Shown piece after piece: positions 13,438 through 26,760 of a stretch of DNA of 64,000 bases. The notes below the pieces were generated by a model, which did not search any database, was not told where the DNA came from, and was given only the letters and a program-made list of their open reading frames with translations. Made by a program: the position numbers and the translations under genes. The first letter of the stretch is position 1; every line of letters starts with the position of its first letter. The stretch comes from Vicugna pacos (taxonomy: Eukaryota; Chordata; Mammalia; Artiodactyla; Camelidae): assembly GCF_048564905.1 (NCBI RefSeq), contig NC_132991.1:57791501-57855500 (forward strand), in the 5' to 3' direction.

Positions 13438-13561
13438 GCGAGGCTTTTAAAAACATATTACCCAGGCTATAGCACAGAATAATTAAATCAGAATCTCTGG
13501 CATTAGTATTTTTAAAACTCTCCAGATAATACCAGTATGCAGTAAAGGTTGAGAATCACTG

Positions 13562-15428
13562 GCCTCATGGATAATATGATCCAGTTTTTCCTCATTCTCT
13601 ATGACTATGTCTAATTGATACAAGATCCATAATAGTAGCACATAATTTCAAAAGCAAGACTGAGAGCAAGTTAGCAAACACAGTAATTTGTGCAAAACAA
13701 CTCTTTGGACCAAAATAAATATCCCAAGTGTGTGTGTTAGACGGAAATATTTATAATTTTGTTATAACTTTTTATAACATGTTAGGAATCTCATTATATT
13801 TTGTATTTTTTCAGATGTTTTCAGATATACATCACTTTAGTCATTAATCCTGCTTTTTGCTATAACAGTGTACAGATGAAATAATTAGTCAATAGAAATA
13901 AAAATCCATCTAATTATCTATCATAGAAGATACAGTCACCATCTGTACTAGTCCCTTGATCTCATGTACAACAGAACTACACTAGTGTGCAGTGATGAAA
14001 GGCTCTTCAGTTATATCTTAATCAATTAACCATATTTATCCTGTTATCCAAGTACACAGAATGAGTCTGAGGTGCTCTGATGTAATGAATTGTTTCAGAA
14101 AATATTGCAAATTATAAAAATACATGGCAAGGTTCTATTTTTGTAAAAATAATAATATTCAAAATGTATATACATATATATAAGGTATCTAAAGAGATTG
14201 TATTTGTGTCAATAGTTAATAGTGTTTCTCAGATGAACTACAGGCATTCTTTACATTTTTTATGTACTGCCTTTTCTATTCAAAAGAAACTCTAAAAAGA
14301 AATGTGAAACTTGGGTGTTCTGCTTTTTACAAAATATTTAATTTATTTTAAGTCAATTATACTTGCTTTTCTTGTTTAAATTTTATGCATAAAAATATTT
14401 CGGTGGTTCACACTAATTTCATTATCAGATATTTACATTCTTCCAGTTTTTTCCTATTAAGAGGCTAAGCAAGGGCTCTAGAAACCGTCTAGATCCAAAG
14501 AGGGGTTCTGCCATTTGCTAAGTATATAATTTTGGATGAATTAGTTAACATCTGTGTGCCTTAGTTTTCTTGCCTACAAAATGACTGTGTCTACATTACA
14601 GGTTAGCTTTGAGAAATAAATCAGATAATCCAGTAAAAGTATTTTGCTGGCATATAGGAGGTTCTTTATAAGCATTAACCATTTTATCAATATATTTATT
14701 ACTAGCTGGAAAATATTCAAATTGAATGAAATTAAATAAAAAGAAACATACACACAAAAAAACAATGACACAGGATAACCATTTGCAATTAAATTACCTT
14801 TTAACAAAGTTTAATGTCACAGAACTTAAGATTATTGCATTCTACAGAACATTCTACATATTGGCCACTGGGGAGGCATGCAGGATATATAAACCCAAAA
14901 GAACTCGGTTAAAAATATAAAGCAGAGGCATGTAACATAATACTGTGCTAAATCAAAAAAGACAAACTCTTGCACACAATTTATTTCATTCTCACAGTGG
15001 AAAATGCATGCAAAACCATCTGGGTGTCTATAAGCATGAACCTAGTACAGTGCATTTCAGTCAAAAATCTCTGTTGTCCCAAGGTTTTTCTGATAACTTT
15101 TAAAACCACTGTCAAAACTTAGTCATTTATGATCCTTTAGGAACTATTTTTTTGACTAATAAACTAACCTGTTGCATCGTTCAAAGTTCTTAATTTCTTT
15201 TCAAAGCAATGAATGAGTAGTTTAGTTTCTTCTAGAGTATTTTCAACCACAACATGCAGCAATTAAAGGAAAATATGTAGATAATTTATTTCAACTAAAG
15301 TCAAAGTATATCCACAAACACTAATTAATTTTCACACTTTCAAATGCTAATGTTATTATCTTTTAATAAATGAATGACTAATTAAAGAAATAAAATAAGT
15401 TTGAAGTAACAGAAATAAAATCCACTAT
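13562..15428. other. Intergenic AT-rich sequence
   Basis: No gene seen. A short TA-rich stretch lies at about 14165-14183. Confidence 0.4.
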
Positions 15429-15445
15429 CAATAATGTGCTGATAA

Positions 15446-15485
15446 GCAGAGGGGGTATAGCTCAGTGGAAGAGCATTTGACTGCA
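15446..15485 (+). pseudogene. tRNA-Cys(GCA) 5'-half retropseudogene, tailless
   Basis: From 15451 the sequence follows the 5' half of mammalian tRNA-Cys: acceptor strand GGGGG, TA linker, D-arm with AGCTCAGTGG, then the anticodon-stem 5' strand. It stops in the anticodon loop at TGCA. There is no T-arm, 3' acceptor strand, CCA or A-tail. Exact-length 17-bp flanks at 15429-15445 and 15484-15500 differ at one base and form a target-site duplication, so it arrived by L1-type retrotransposition. Five bases (15446-15450) precede the tRNA start. It matches the known class of tailless retropseudogenes truncated in a tRNA loop. It cannot make a functional tRNA. A camelid tRNA-derived SINE was considered, but the anticodon-stem sequence fits tRNA-Cys better. 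Confidence 0.85.
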
Positions 15486-15500
15486 ATAATGTGTTGATAA

Positions 15501-18500
15501 TTGCCAATTATAATTTCAATCTCACTTTAATTTTTATGGCATACTTCTAAAAACATGGAATTCGTGCTTTTTAAGATATATTCCTTCTAATGTACTGTAT
15601 TTTTTGGTAACAACATATTTCACAAATAAAATGAAAAGATGGTAAACTCCATCTCTCAAATAATCCCACCTCAGACACTACTAATAGGTGACTATGTTCA
15701 GAAATATCCATTAAAGATAGACAGACCATCAAAAAAGCATATACTGCTAAAATCTAAAAAATCAGTTTTGGTGCATATTTCCTGGAACAAATTATAATCT
15801 TACCCCTGCACTTTGTCTAAAATCAAGTTCTTTGCCTTGCTTAAGTTCCATAAGAAAACACCCTCCTTGAGGTCTTAGAAAAAAATTTCAATACAGAAAA
15901 GGTTCTGTAACTCTAAACATGATTGACCCATTCTGACCTCTAACCATGTGACTAGGAAAATTGCTTGAAAATTGGTTTAGACTGGATTACTTATATATTA
16001 AAAGCCACTTGTGCATGATGTTATTCAAATACAAGATGCCAAGAAACAGCTATTAATTTGTTAATACAGCTTCTACAGTATGGGAAATTCACCAGTGATG
16101 TTGCAAGATCTTAACGTTATTCAGACAAAGAGCCCATAGACAAATCATCACAAAAGTGAGAAAGATGGGGCTATAACTTATCAGGGTTGAAGAAACAGGA
16201 AGGATCACTTCCTGTAAACTCAAAGAGAAAAGAATTATTATTGGCTTGCCTGTTTCAACTCAAACATCTATTGAATGTGTATTAATTTGTTGTCTGTGCT
16301 GGCCAAGTTCTTTCTGAGCAGGAAATTCATTTGAAAATTTGTTAATGACTATACTAGAAGAAGGTGTTTCAAGATTATACTAAGTTTTCAAGAAAACAGT
16401 TAATGTTTTTCTATCATTTTTAGGTTATTTGCTTCAAGTAAGCATTCAAACTCCATCTCTGTAAAAGATTTTTTATAAAGTTTTATTTTATTAAAAAGGC
16501 AAATAATTGTAGGACATGCATGATAAGAATAAAATGCAGTTTTTAAATCCTTTGCCTTGAGCCTGGGAAGTGTAAGAATAAGGAGGGAGTGGAAGGGAAC
16601 GTTTATATCACTCAAAACATGGCTACAGCTGTTTTGTATCAAAGGAAAAGTTTTTGAAATATGCTAAAAGCTGAGTTCAAAATACCTAAAAAGAGGTTCA
16701 CCACACATTGAAAGGAATATCCACATTCTCCAAAACTTAGTTTTCTAAGCTATTATGTTACTTGGTGTTGGTTAAATGTGACCAAGATCTAATATTTTAA
16801 TCACAAAGGATAAGACTCTTTCTGCCTTTGAAAAATCCAAAATCCTCCATCAACTCAGCAGCTGTGTATGATTAAGAATGTAAATAGGCTCAAGAGACTG
16901 ATCCCATTTCCAGGTCCTCTGCTTATGAATCACCTACCCAGAGACTGAATTTTAATGGAAACAGAATTTCTTTCTAAAGCAACAAATAAATTAACTTGCA
17001 GGAACACTACAGCAAGACAACACTTCTTTACTAGCACTATTGTACTGAACAAAGACAGGCTCCATTTTGCTTTAAGACTTTTGTAACAGTTGACATACAG
17101 TCAGGAAATGAGAGTTTCTCTGTTTTTCATTTTCTGGGAAAAGAAAAATATTAAAGTTGCCTTTCCAGTTAAAGCATCTTAAACTCCAAATCTTGTTATA
17201 GCAGTTTAAAGGTCTTTCACTGAGGATGGACACAGTATTTTTGATGGTGAGAGTAGAGTGTTATTACTTGAGGCTGTTCAAACCAAAATTGGGTTGACTG
17301 GTTGTTTACCTGGCCACCCTTGACCCAGATTCATGTGCTTGATTTACAGGTCAAGATGAAATCCACTCTAATGTCTACAGTTCTTAAGATCTGTGTTACA
17401 TTATTTAGTCAATTACTTACCATAAGGGATCCATTTCAAGTGGGAAAGCTATTATTCTTGAAGTGAAGGACAAAGGTAAGTGAATACAAATCTTAATTCC
17501 TTAAAAACTATTCACTATACCCTAAAAATAAAATTATTTTCATGTAAAAAAATAAAAATACAATCTTTATAACACCCCTTCATAAGACTGAATTCACTTG
17601 TGACTGAATCATTAGACAATTATTTTTTCAAGTGACTTTCATAAATGAAATTACTGAAGCTTTACTGTTCATTTATGACCTCTCAAACAGACTAGAAAAC
17701 CTAAAAAAAATGCCATAATGGTTTTCTATCCACTCCCTAGCCACAGTTTGATGGAAACTTTAAAATGGAAAATAGAGCACTTTGAATCTGTTTGTTTTAG
17801 AATTATAATTCAGCCTGAAAAAAAGAGTGGGTTCAATGCCAAGGATTAAATGTAAAAGAGCAATATAAATGCTTCCTTCTTAATTTAGATGTATGTTTTA
17901 TTCTGATCCAATAAAAAAAAATATACAAAATACTCTCAGGGCAAACTTCCAACATCCACATATATCCCAACAAATAACATATATTCCAATAAATAGTATC
18001 ATTATTTCCATGTAACTAAAATTATAGTGGCAAGGCCAAAAGACGTATATTTGAGAATAAAACAAATATTAAAACCAGAAGTAGAAAACTTTAACTTATT
18101 TTTATAAAATAATAAAATAGTATTATGTATCTAAAAAACAGAGAGCTACTGAAACGTTTCAATCAGTGATTTTAAAAACATGACAAAATAACACAGAATT
18201 TATTTTTTGAACATAAGTTTCTCTACATACACTTTGCATTTCCTTTTACTTTGTGATGAAAATACTATCCAGATAATTAAGTTACTTCTGTTACATTTAA
18301 TATATACTAGAGCTAACATTTAGCCATCTAAGTCTAAGCCTTAACAAAGGTCAAATTATCAATGAGTTACCAACACAGCATTGTAATTATACATCTGTAT
18401 TATAATTATACAAATGCATAATACACGTTTTTCACTAAAGTTTTACTTCTTACTCTAGAAACTAAATATCTATGGATTTGAAGGGTTAAATATAAAGACA

Positions 18501-19060
18501 AATTCAAGGAGGCTTTTTTATGTTTATGTAACAAAGCCAAAATTATGTGACTATAGATGGAATTGCATAAATTTTTAGTCAATTGATATATTTGACTGAT
18601 ACACGTAGAAGGTAATACACTCACCTTAAGAACATTAGCTTTTATGATACCTATCAAGTTTTACTATGCAGAAAAAAGGTCATATATTATCACCTTGAAA
18701 TAAATCAAACCTTTATCATAAATCAAAATATGTATCAAAACTTTAAAACTTTAATCACCCATTTTTAATTTAAAAAAAGACTCTGCTCTGAGGGCAGGGA
18801 ACACTGATATTCTATGGAATACACATGAAGTTTGTAGCGGAATAAACAAACCCAAACTGTGGATAATTCAAAAATTATCTGTTGTACTTGGAAAGATCCT
18901 GATGATAGGTAACATTAAGCTAATAGTAGATTTTTTTTTCATCTTGTGCATTTACCCACTGAGTGAGAACAGTTACCCCAAAAGCAGGATAAACTACTAA
19001 GGACACTAATCTGTTATTAAAATTATGGGTGTTACCTACAATTGCCTATTGTAATCATCA
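15501..19060. other. Long AT-rich stretch, few recognisable repeats
   Basis: About 3.5 kb with no gene, and strikingly few interspersed repeats compared with the flanks. Open frames are short and without domains. Conserved non-coding elements could hide here, but the sequence alone does not show it. Confidence 0.4.
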
Positions 19061-19099
19061 TTCAGTGTGATTTATGTTTTCAAAACTTTAGGCATAACT

Positions 19100-19480
19100 A
19101 AGTCTGCTCTCACCCTTCTTGTTGTTCTTTCTCACCACCTAATTACTCCCCTACCATGTGTCTGTGAGAAACCAGAGTCCTTATGTTCCACAGACCGTCA
19201 TCAGACTAGTGCTCATTCCATTCTGCTGCCTCAAAGATCTGCTTTTCCCTTGACTGCCTAGAGAAATTCCCCTCTATCATTCAACACCTAGCTCCAGTAG
19301 CATCTCCTCTATTGTCTTCTTTAGTTCCCCTGAATATGGGTTAGCTCTGTTGTGCTGTCAGAAATGTTTAATTTGTACTTCTTTCCCCTGTTATTTTGAA
19401 TGTTCTTTGAGATGAGGATCTGTCTTAATCATTTTTGAGTCTAGCACAGTACCTAACATAGGTCCTTAGCAAATATCTTT
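19100..19480 (+). repeat. L2 (LINE-2) 3' end
   Basis: Diverged but in the usual order: a T/C-rich body, then TGAGATGAGGATCTGTCTTA and CTAGCACAGTACCTAACATA, the hallmark L2 3' end. An AG-rich simple repeat follows at about 19488-19530. Confidence 0.7.
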
Positions 19481-22400
19481 GAAAAGAGAAAAGGAGAGAG
19501 GGAGAGAAGAAGGAAAGAAGATAAAAAGAAAATAGTTAGATGTTACTTCTAATAACTCTACCTTTTTTTTTTTAGAATATTACTGGAAGCACAAATTCTA
19601 ACTGTGTGGTAAGAACTCTAAACTATCATCAATATAAATCAGATATTAGAAAACTTTCAAATACAGTCCTTAAATGTCTGACACCACAGCAGTGAGAAGG
19701 TACACAGGGGTTGCACAAAGATCTGCCTTTATTACTGTTAATCTTTAGGAAAAGAAAAGTTCAGAGTTATTATTCAAATGATAATATCAGTAAGATTTAG
19801 TTTGGTTTTAATAAAACATATTATTAGAGTGAATAACTTCCTAATTAAAGAATAGTTAAACAAAGCTAATAGGGAAGGAAAGAAAATCATACAGTTATTC
19901 AGGAAGAAGTTTAAGCAAAATCTAACATTTATTTGGGCAACTATTTCCCAGAAATGAACTGCTACTCATTAATGGGGTCAAAGACATTGGATGATTCTCT
20001 AGAGGCCCTTTTCTTTTCAAAAGGGCTTTCAAAATAAAGTGGGGGTGGAAGAAGAGGCTAGGGAACTGTTCCTTCGTGCACCAAATGCATTCTCAGAGTA
20101 CTAACATCTGTTTCAGTTTACATACTTTAAGTATGACTTTACACATGGAAATTAAACTAGGCAACATGCCTAAGAAGCCTGTCTGCAAAAGAACTACACG
20201 TACCATCAACAGCTGGAATTTGTATAGGTCCACACTCTGCACAGCATAACATCCTGTGCGCCATCATTGACCTCCATCTCAAAACCCAGATATCAAAGAA
20301 CAACTTCTAACGCTCATGAAACTTTTACAGTAGAGAAGGATAAGACATTGAGGGAGTGAGGGAACAGGAATGTGATTCCAGAACAATATGGACGAGTTCT
20401 AGAACTTAAACAGAGGCTCTGTAAATAAAGACAATTAAAGATCCAAAGACCTTTTGGAATTTCTTTATATTAAGAAACGCTCACTCCATAACATTCCACT
20501 AAATCTACTTATTAGTTAGATATTAAAAATATTTTTCAATGTGCTAATAAGCTAATTACAGTTTCTGGTAGACTGAAGTATACTACAAAACCTGCAAAAA
20601 TAATGATGTACCTTTGGTGCCACCATGTGGTATACCTGTATTTTTACAGTTGCGATTTTTTTTTTTTAAATAATTTTCATACCTAGTTCTGAAGTCATCA
20701 TCATCAGCCTAGACTTCTGGCATGCAAATACTATTAAAGACTTTAGGAATATAGGGTCTGTTCCCAGATAATTTACATAATAATGAATCATCAACCGATA
20801 AACGGTAACTGAGAGCCCACAATGCAGGAAACATTGCATTATGATATCTAGAAGAAAAATATATTGTCTTGTCCTCAAAGAACATACATCCATTAGCATC
20901 AAAACTCAGACAAATCAAGTGTTAACATAAGACAACTCAAGAACTATTATATAACTAGATCGCAATAAGTGGTAAAGAAAAGTTCAAGCACTCTGACTGG
21001 AAAGTCGGAAGATACACGAGAATGTTTATAGAAGAGAACTGAGAAGTTCTGAAGTTCTTGGAAAGGATTTAGATATGCAGGATGAAAATAAGAGGGTGTT
21101 TCAAGTGGAAGCAACATTAAATAAAGGTACAGATCCAGAATCATCACGGAATGCTAGGAGGACCATACCCATAGTGGGGTTCATAGAGGTGAGAAAAATA
21201 AGATAGATCAGAAAGATAAGTTAGGATGATCTGTGTCAGTCCTTCACTGACAGATCAAGAAGCCTAGATTTTAGCCTATAGGTCATAGGGAATCACTGAT
21301 CCGAAGCAACACGCTTTCATTTCCCACCATAGATATAATCCCTCTGCCACGTGAATGCTTTTATGAATGAGTTTATACGAAAATAACTTATTTCCCAAAT
21401 TCAAAATAATCTAGCAGCTCAGATCCTCTAATCCCTCACTCTGAGTAGGTAATTTGAGGTTATAAAGCCCTGAAATCAAAGTTAACCAGTAAATCACTGC
21501 CAGATCTCCCGGGGGGGGGGGGATCAATAAATACTTTAAAGGATGATGACTGGGCCCAAGGAGATGTGAACCTTCTTCCTAATGTTTTACTGAGATCTGT
21601 TCTGAGAGGATGGATGTGCACTGTAGGGAAGGAGAAGAACTTTAACAAAGAAGAAAGGAGAAAAAATTTAGGCACACAGGCCCCATTCACAGCAGAGTGT
21701 AATGTAGTGTGCGTTGGTGGGGAGCAGAGTCAGGTAAAGGAATGAAGGACTGGGACAACTGCCAGGTGAGATTTAAATATCCCGGGAGAAGTAAAAACTC
21801 CTGTCTTGGTGTGAAAAACGTCCAGCTTTTTCACGTCTTTTCTTCTTTGGCTTTCAGCTGAGCTAAATTTGATCTTTTTCTTACAGAAACTTGCTTAAGG
21901 CTGCAAAATCTAGGTAATATTCTCCTGTCACTTGATTTAATACCATCACCTTGGTTAATACATAGTCTGATTCTCAAGTAACAGTAGTTTAACCAAATTT
22001 AAAAATACTATAAAGTTTATATTCCACTACAAAGTATCTACTGGTCACTACAGAATTGGTTTTACAGAATTATTATTATTGGATAAAAGCTCCTCTCCTA
22101 GAGAAACCCCAACTCCACTATTTTACCCCAATTGACTTACAAATTTTTATAGCTGTTTGAATCAGGGAAACAATAAAGCCCATATGTTGTAGTTGGTTGA
22201 CATGTCTTGAGATTCTTTTAATCCATAAGTCTGCCATTCCTCTTTATCATTTCCTTGCAATTTATTTATTAAAGAAATCAGATTGTTTGCCTTATAGTAT
22301 GGTCCTGAGTCTGATTTTTGCCTATCATATCCTTGAAATGTCATCCTGTTTATCCCTTATATTTTTTGAAAATTGATAAGTGATCTAAAGACTTGGTCAT

Positions 22401-22980
22401 ATTCAGGGTTTTGTTTGTTTTTTTTTTTTTTTACAAAATTAATTTAGAGTCTTCATAGGAGGCACATAGGGCCTGGGTATTCCTCTGTGATGCTAGTAGC
22501 CATTAACAATACATTAATTCATTAGGAGTTACAAAATGGTGATATTATAATTCTATCAGTCCTCCTTAATTTATTAGTTAGAATACTTATATGAAGAGAA
22601 ACTTCCCTCTATCAACCACTTGGTTATCCAAAGTATAATTCATTAGGAAAGGCAGAATAAATGCTTGATTCTTAATTTCTTTTCTAATAGGTAATAACTC
22701 TGAAGTAATAACTTTACTTCCTAACATCCTCCGTAGATGACCAGTGACTTTCGTCATTATGAACTCATGGCTTCAAGAATAACATATATGTTTCAATATA
22801 TTGCAATTATTATTCTTTTTGATACTCAGAATGCCCCAACTCAGTGGGAACCTCTTCAGGTTGGTTCCTGAGTCCATCTGACTCAACCCCAGTAGCTCTC
22901 TTGCTTCCTGGCCTGATAAGCAGTATTTTTAATCTTGTCTCTTAATATCAGAATTAACTAGGAAGCTTTTAAAACCCTGA
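19481..22980. other. Intergenic sequence with a 12-G tract
   Basis: No gene recognised. An uninterrupted run of 12 G occurs at 21511-21522. The part around 21230-21300 resembles a decayed mammalian-wide repeat. A T-run lies at about 22418-22432. Confidence 0.4.
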
Positions 22981-22982
22981 TG

Positions 22983-24378
22983 CCCAAAAAGAAAGATCTC
23001 AAATCAGTAACCAAACTTTATACCTTAAGGAACTATAAAAAGAGCAAATTAATTCATAGTTAAGAAAAATAAAAGGAAATAATAAAAATTGGAGTGGAGA
23101 TAAAATAGACAAACAATAGAGATAATCAATGAAATCAAAATTAGTTCTTTGAAAATGTTAACAAAATGTTTCATTGACAAACATTTAGATAGACTAAAAA
23201 AAAAAGACATGATGCAAATAACTAAGTGGGGACATTACACCAATCTTACAGAAGTAAAAAGGATTATAAGAGAATAATATGAACAATTATAAGCAAACAA
23301 ATTAGATAACCTAGATGAAGCGGACAAACTCCTAGAAATATATATATTTACTGAAGAAGAAATAGAATATTTCAACAGACTTACAAATCTCCCAACAAAG
23401 AGAAGTCCAGGACCACATGACTTTACTGGTGAAGCCTACCAAATATTTCAAGAATTAATAGTAACCCTTCACAACCTCCTAGAATAAAAGAGAAGATGAG
23501 GGAACAATTCCTAACTCATTCTACTAGGGTAGCATTACCCTGATACCAAAGCCAGAGAGACCACAGAAAAGAAAACTATAGACCAACAGTCCTTTGAATA
23601 CAGGTCTCCTCAGCCAAACACCAGCAAACTGAATCTACCATCAAATTAAAAGGATTATAAACTGCAATCCAGTGGGATTCATCTCAGAAATGCAAAGGTG
23701 TTTCAAAATACGAAAATCGATGAATGTAACACACCAGGTTAACAGAATGAAGGAAAAATCTCATACAGTCATCTCAATTGATCCAGAAATACAGCATCCT
23801 TTCATGATTAAAACACTCAGCAAACTAGGAACAAACGGGAATTGCCTCAACATGACAAAGGGCACTTACGAAAAACCCACAGCTAACATCATACTTAATA
23901 GTGAAAGATTGAGAAGTCTCCTCCTAAGACCAGGAATAAGACAAGGATATCTACTTTCACCACTGCTATTCAGCATTGTACTGGAAGTTCTAGCCAAATC
24001 AATTAGGTCAAAAAAGGAAATGACAAGCATCCAAATTGGAAAAGAAGTAGTATCTATTCACAGATGACATGACCTGATATATTAAAAAAAAAAAAAACCC
24101 TAAAGAATACACAACAGAAACCTATTGGAGCTAATAAATGAATTCAGCAAAGCAGCAGGATACAAGATCAACACACAAAAATCAGTTTTATCTCTATACA
24201 TTAGTAATTGCAGAGATGGAGGAATAGGAAGTGAATGGTTAATGGTAAAGGATTTCCTTTTGGGTGATGAAAACGTCCTGGAACTAGAGTGGTGGTTGCA
24301 CAATACTGTGAAAGTACTAAATGTCACCAGTAAAAAACTTTATTATGTGTATTTCATTACAATTAAAAAGAAAAAAAT
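22983..24378 (+). repeat. L1 ORF2 fragment joined to L1 3' UTR (internal deletion)
   Basis: Positions 23100-24200 track the reverse-transcriptase region of L1 ORF2 (for example the frame at 23672-24067 reads RQGYLLSPLLFSIVLEVLA, the classic RT block). At about 24210 the sequence jumps to the L1 3' end, which runs to an A-rich tail near 24378. Multiple stops, so not functional. Confidence 0.8.
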
Positions 24379-24877
24379 TACATCAGAATTGCTAAGGATA
24401 GGACCAGGTTTCATTATTTTCTAAAGCACACCAGGTGGTTCCTATGTGTAGCTTAAGTTAACCACTTATTTATATATAGTAAGGAAAATTTATTAAGAGG
24501 CTAAAGATCCTTGGGGCTGTAACTGGCACAAAGTACTTATTAAGGCCGCGGACTTAAAAGTATGGTGTTCTGTATAAGCTGATTTTTATGTAAGTAGGAC
24601 TTGAGAGTCTACTTAGGGTTTATTTTGCACAGTTGTCATTAAATTATGCAATTCTTTCAGCTTTATGAAGTTGAAATTGAAATCCAAGAGTTCAATTAGA
24701 ATTTTTAAATTCTGAAATGTCATTTTAACAATCTGAGAAAAAATACCAGCATATTAACAAAAGTTCTCTTCTGCACTGTTACTTCCCAATTGAATTACAT
24801 CTTCAATGTGTACAAAATAAAATAGTATTATCTACATGTTCAGTCTTCATGGATACCCTCCATTCTTTCTTCCTACC

Positions 24878-25141
24878 CTACTGTTGACCAGAAGCCTTAC
24901 CAACATAAACAGTCAATTAATATACATTCTGTATGTTAAATCTCTGTCTGCACATATTTTATACATTCCCAACATACCTAACTTTTTTTAAATTTTTTGA
25001 ATATTTCTAGGCAATGCAGTGCATCTGTGAGTTTTTTCAAATTAAAAAATTTGCGAAAAGTTTTCCAACATATTTATTGAAAAACATCCATGTATAAGTG
25101 GACCCACACAGTTCAAACCTGTGTTGGTCAAGGGTCAACTG
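24878..25141 (-). mobile_element. TcMar-Tigger-like DNA transposon fragment
   Basis: The right end closes in CAAGGGTCAACTG followed by TA, the terminal inverted repeat and TA target of this pogo/Tigger-type family. The inner part carries the family block at 24884-24920 (ACTGTTGACCAGAAGCC). The left terminus is not seen, so the copy is incomplete. Exact subfamily not assigned. Confidence 0.7.
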
Positions 25142-25149
25142 TATAAATC

Positions 25150-26080
25150 ATAAAACTCTTCATATGAAACATAGGAGAGTATCTTCATGAGCTTGGAACA
25201 GGTAACGTTCTTAGATACAGCAACAAAAGCATTATTCATAAAAGAAAAAAACTGACAAACTGTACTTCACCAAAATTTAAAACTTCAGTTCTGTGAAAGA
25301 AGCTGAACAGAATAAACAGAGATGCCACAATCTGGGAGAAAATATTTACAATTCACGTATCTGACAGAGGAATCCTATCTAAAATATACGAAGAAATCTC
25401 AAAACTCAATAGTAAGAACACAACCAATCAATAAAACAATGGATAAAAGATGTGAAGACACTGCACCAAAGATATAGGTAGGACATAAACACATGAAAAT
25501 ATGCCCAACACCATTAGTCATTAGTGAAATGAAAATTAAAACAATGAAATCCCATTACAAACTTATAGTGGGAAAAATTTAAAATCTTGACAACACCAAG
25601 TGCTGAGAAGGATGTAAAGCAACTAAAACTTTCATACTTTAGTGATTAGAATGCAAAATGAGACCAGAAACTGGAAAAACAGTCTGACAGTTTCTTAAAA
25701 ATTTAAACATATGATTTGACCCAGCAATCCCACTTGTTGGTATTTATCCTAGAGAAACAGAGAACTTATGTTCACATGAAAACCTACAAATCAATGTTTA
25801 GAGTGGTATTATTCATAATTTCCAAAACTGGAGGAAATGCTAAAGTCCTTCAACAAAAGAATAAATAAACAAACTGCAAAATATCCATATAATAGCATAC
25901 CACTCAGCAAATAAAAAAGAGAAAACGAAATCATTGATCTACACAACTACATGGATTTCAAACATATTATGCTAAGTAAAAGAAGCTAGACTCAAAAGCT
26001 CACATAGTATATAATGTCGTTTATATGACCTTCTGGAAAAGGAAAACTGTAGGGATAGAGAACAGATCAGTGGTTGCCCA
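25150..26080 (+). repeat. Old L1 ORF2 end and 3' portion
   Basis: Diverged L1 in the plus orientation: the ORF2 C-terminal region (about 25330-25760), then the 3' part ending GATCAGTGGTTGCC at about 26078, where an LTR begins. Confidence 0.75.
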
Positions 26081-26081
26081 G

Positions 26082-26760
26082 TGTAGTAGTTAATTTTATG
26101 TGTCAACTTAACTGGGTCACGGGGTACCCAGATATTTGGCTAAACATTATGTACAGGTTTGTCTGTCAGAGTATTTCCAGTGAGATTAGCAGGCAGCTCT
26201 CCCCAAAGTGGGTGGGCATCATCTGGGGCCCATTAACACCCTGAGCAGAGCAAAAGGAAGAGGAATGGAAAATTTGTTCCTTCTCTACCTGACTGCTGAG
26301 CTGGTACATCGTTCTTCTCCTGTACTTGGACTGGATTTACACAATCAGCTTCACCGATGACCTTCCAACTCAGACTGAATTACACCACCGGTTTTCTAGG
26401 GTGTCCAACTTGCAGACTGCACATTGTAGGACTTTTCAGCCTCCATAATTGAGTGCACCAATTCCTTAAATAAATAAACAAACAAATCAATCGATAAAAA
26501 ATCCTGTTGGTTCTGTTTTTCTGGAGAACCCTTACTAACACAGATTTTGGTACCGAGTGGGCTGCTGTTGTAACTAACAAAGACCTGCAAATGTGGAAGC
26601 AGCTCTAGAACGGGATAAAGGAAGAGGCTGGAAGAGTTTTAGTGTCAATTGCCACAAAGGAACTTTTAGAGATGATTCTGGTGTGGACTTATAAAGAAAA
26701 GAGGAGAGCTGAAGACAACCACGGACCTGTTAAAGATACTCAGCTCTCAACAAATGAGCC
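26082..26760 (+). mobile_element. MLT2-type ERVL LTR plus short internal stretch
   Basis: The LTR runs from TGTAGTAGTTAATTTTATG at 26082 to CTTACTAACACA at 26542. The sequence after it (GATTTTGGTACC, 26543 onward) matches the start of the internal region of ERVL elements and fades near 26760. The remainder of the provirus and the second LTR are absent. An ancient, clearly broken fossil of the ERV3/ERVL class. Confidence 0.75.

Larger units (their letters stand above)
12020..13561. mobile_element. MER5A-type hAT (Charlie) MITE split by an insertion
   Basis: The left end (CAGTGGTTC, 12020 to about 12061) and the right end (about 13438-13561, closing in GAGAATCACTG) are the two terminal inverted halves of a short non-autonomous hAT element. 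About 1.38 kb of L1, itself holding an LTR, lies between them. I could not match the 8-bp flanks (12012-12019 versus 13562-13569), which fits great age. Confidence 0.8.

Noticed and set aside
15451-15485. Functional tRNA-Cys gene
   Set aside because: Only the 5' half is present; no T-arm, 3' acceptor strand or terminator.
15446-15485. Camelid tRNA-derived SINE (Vic-1 type)
   Set aside because: The first 20 bases resemble it, but the anticodon-stem sequence fits tRNA-Cys, and SINE body and A-tail are absent.
23672-24067. 131-codon open frame that looks like a protein gene
   Set aside because: It is a piece of L1 reverse transcriptase (RQGYLLSPLLFSIVLEVLA) inside a broken L1.
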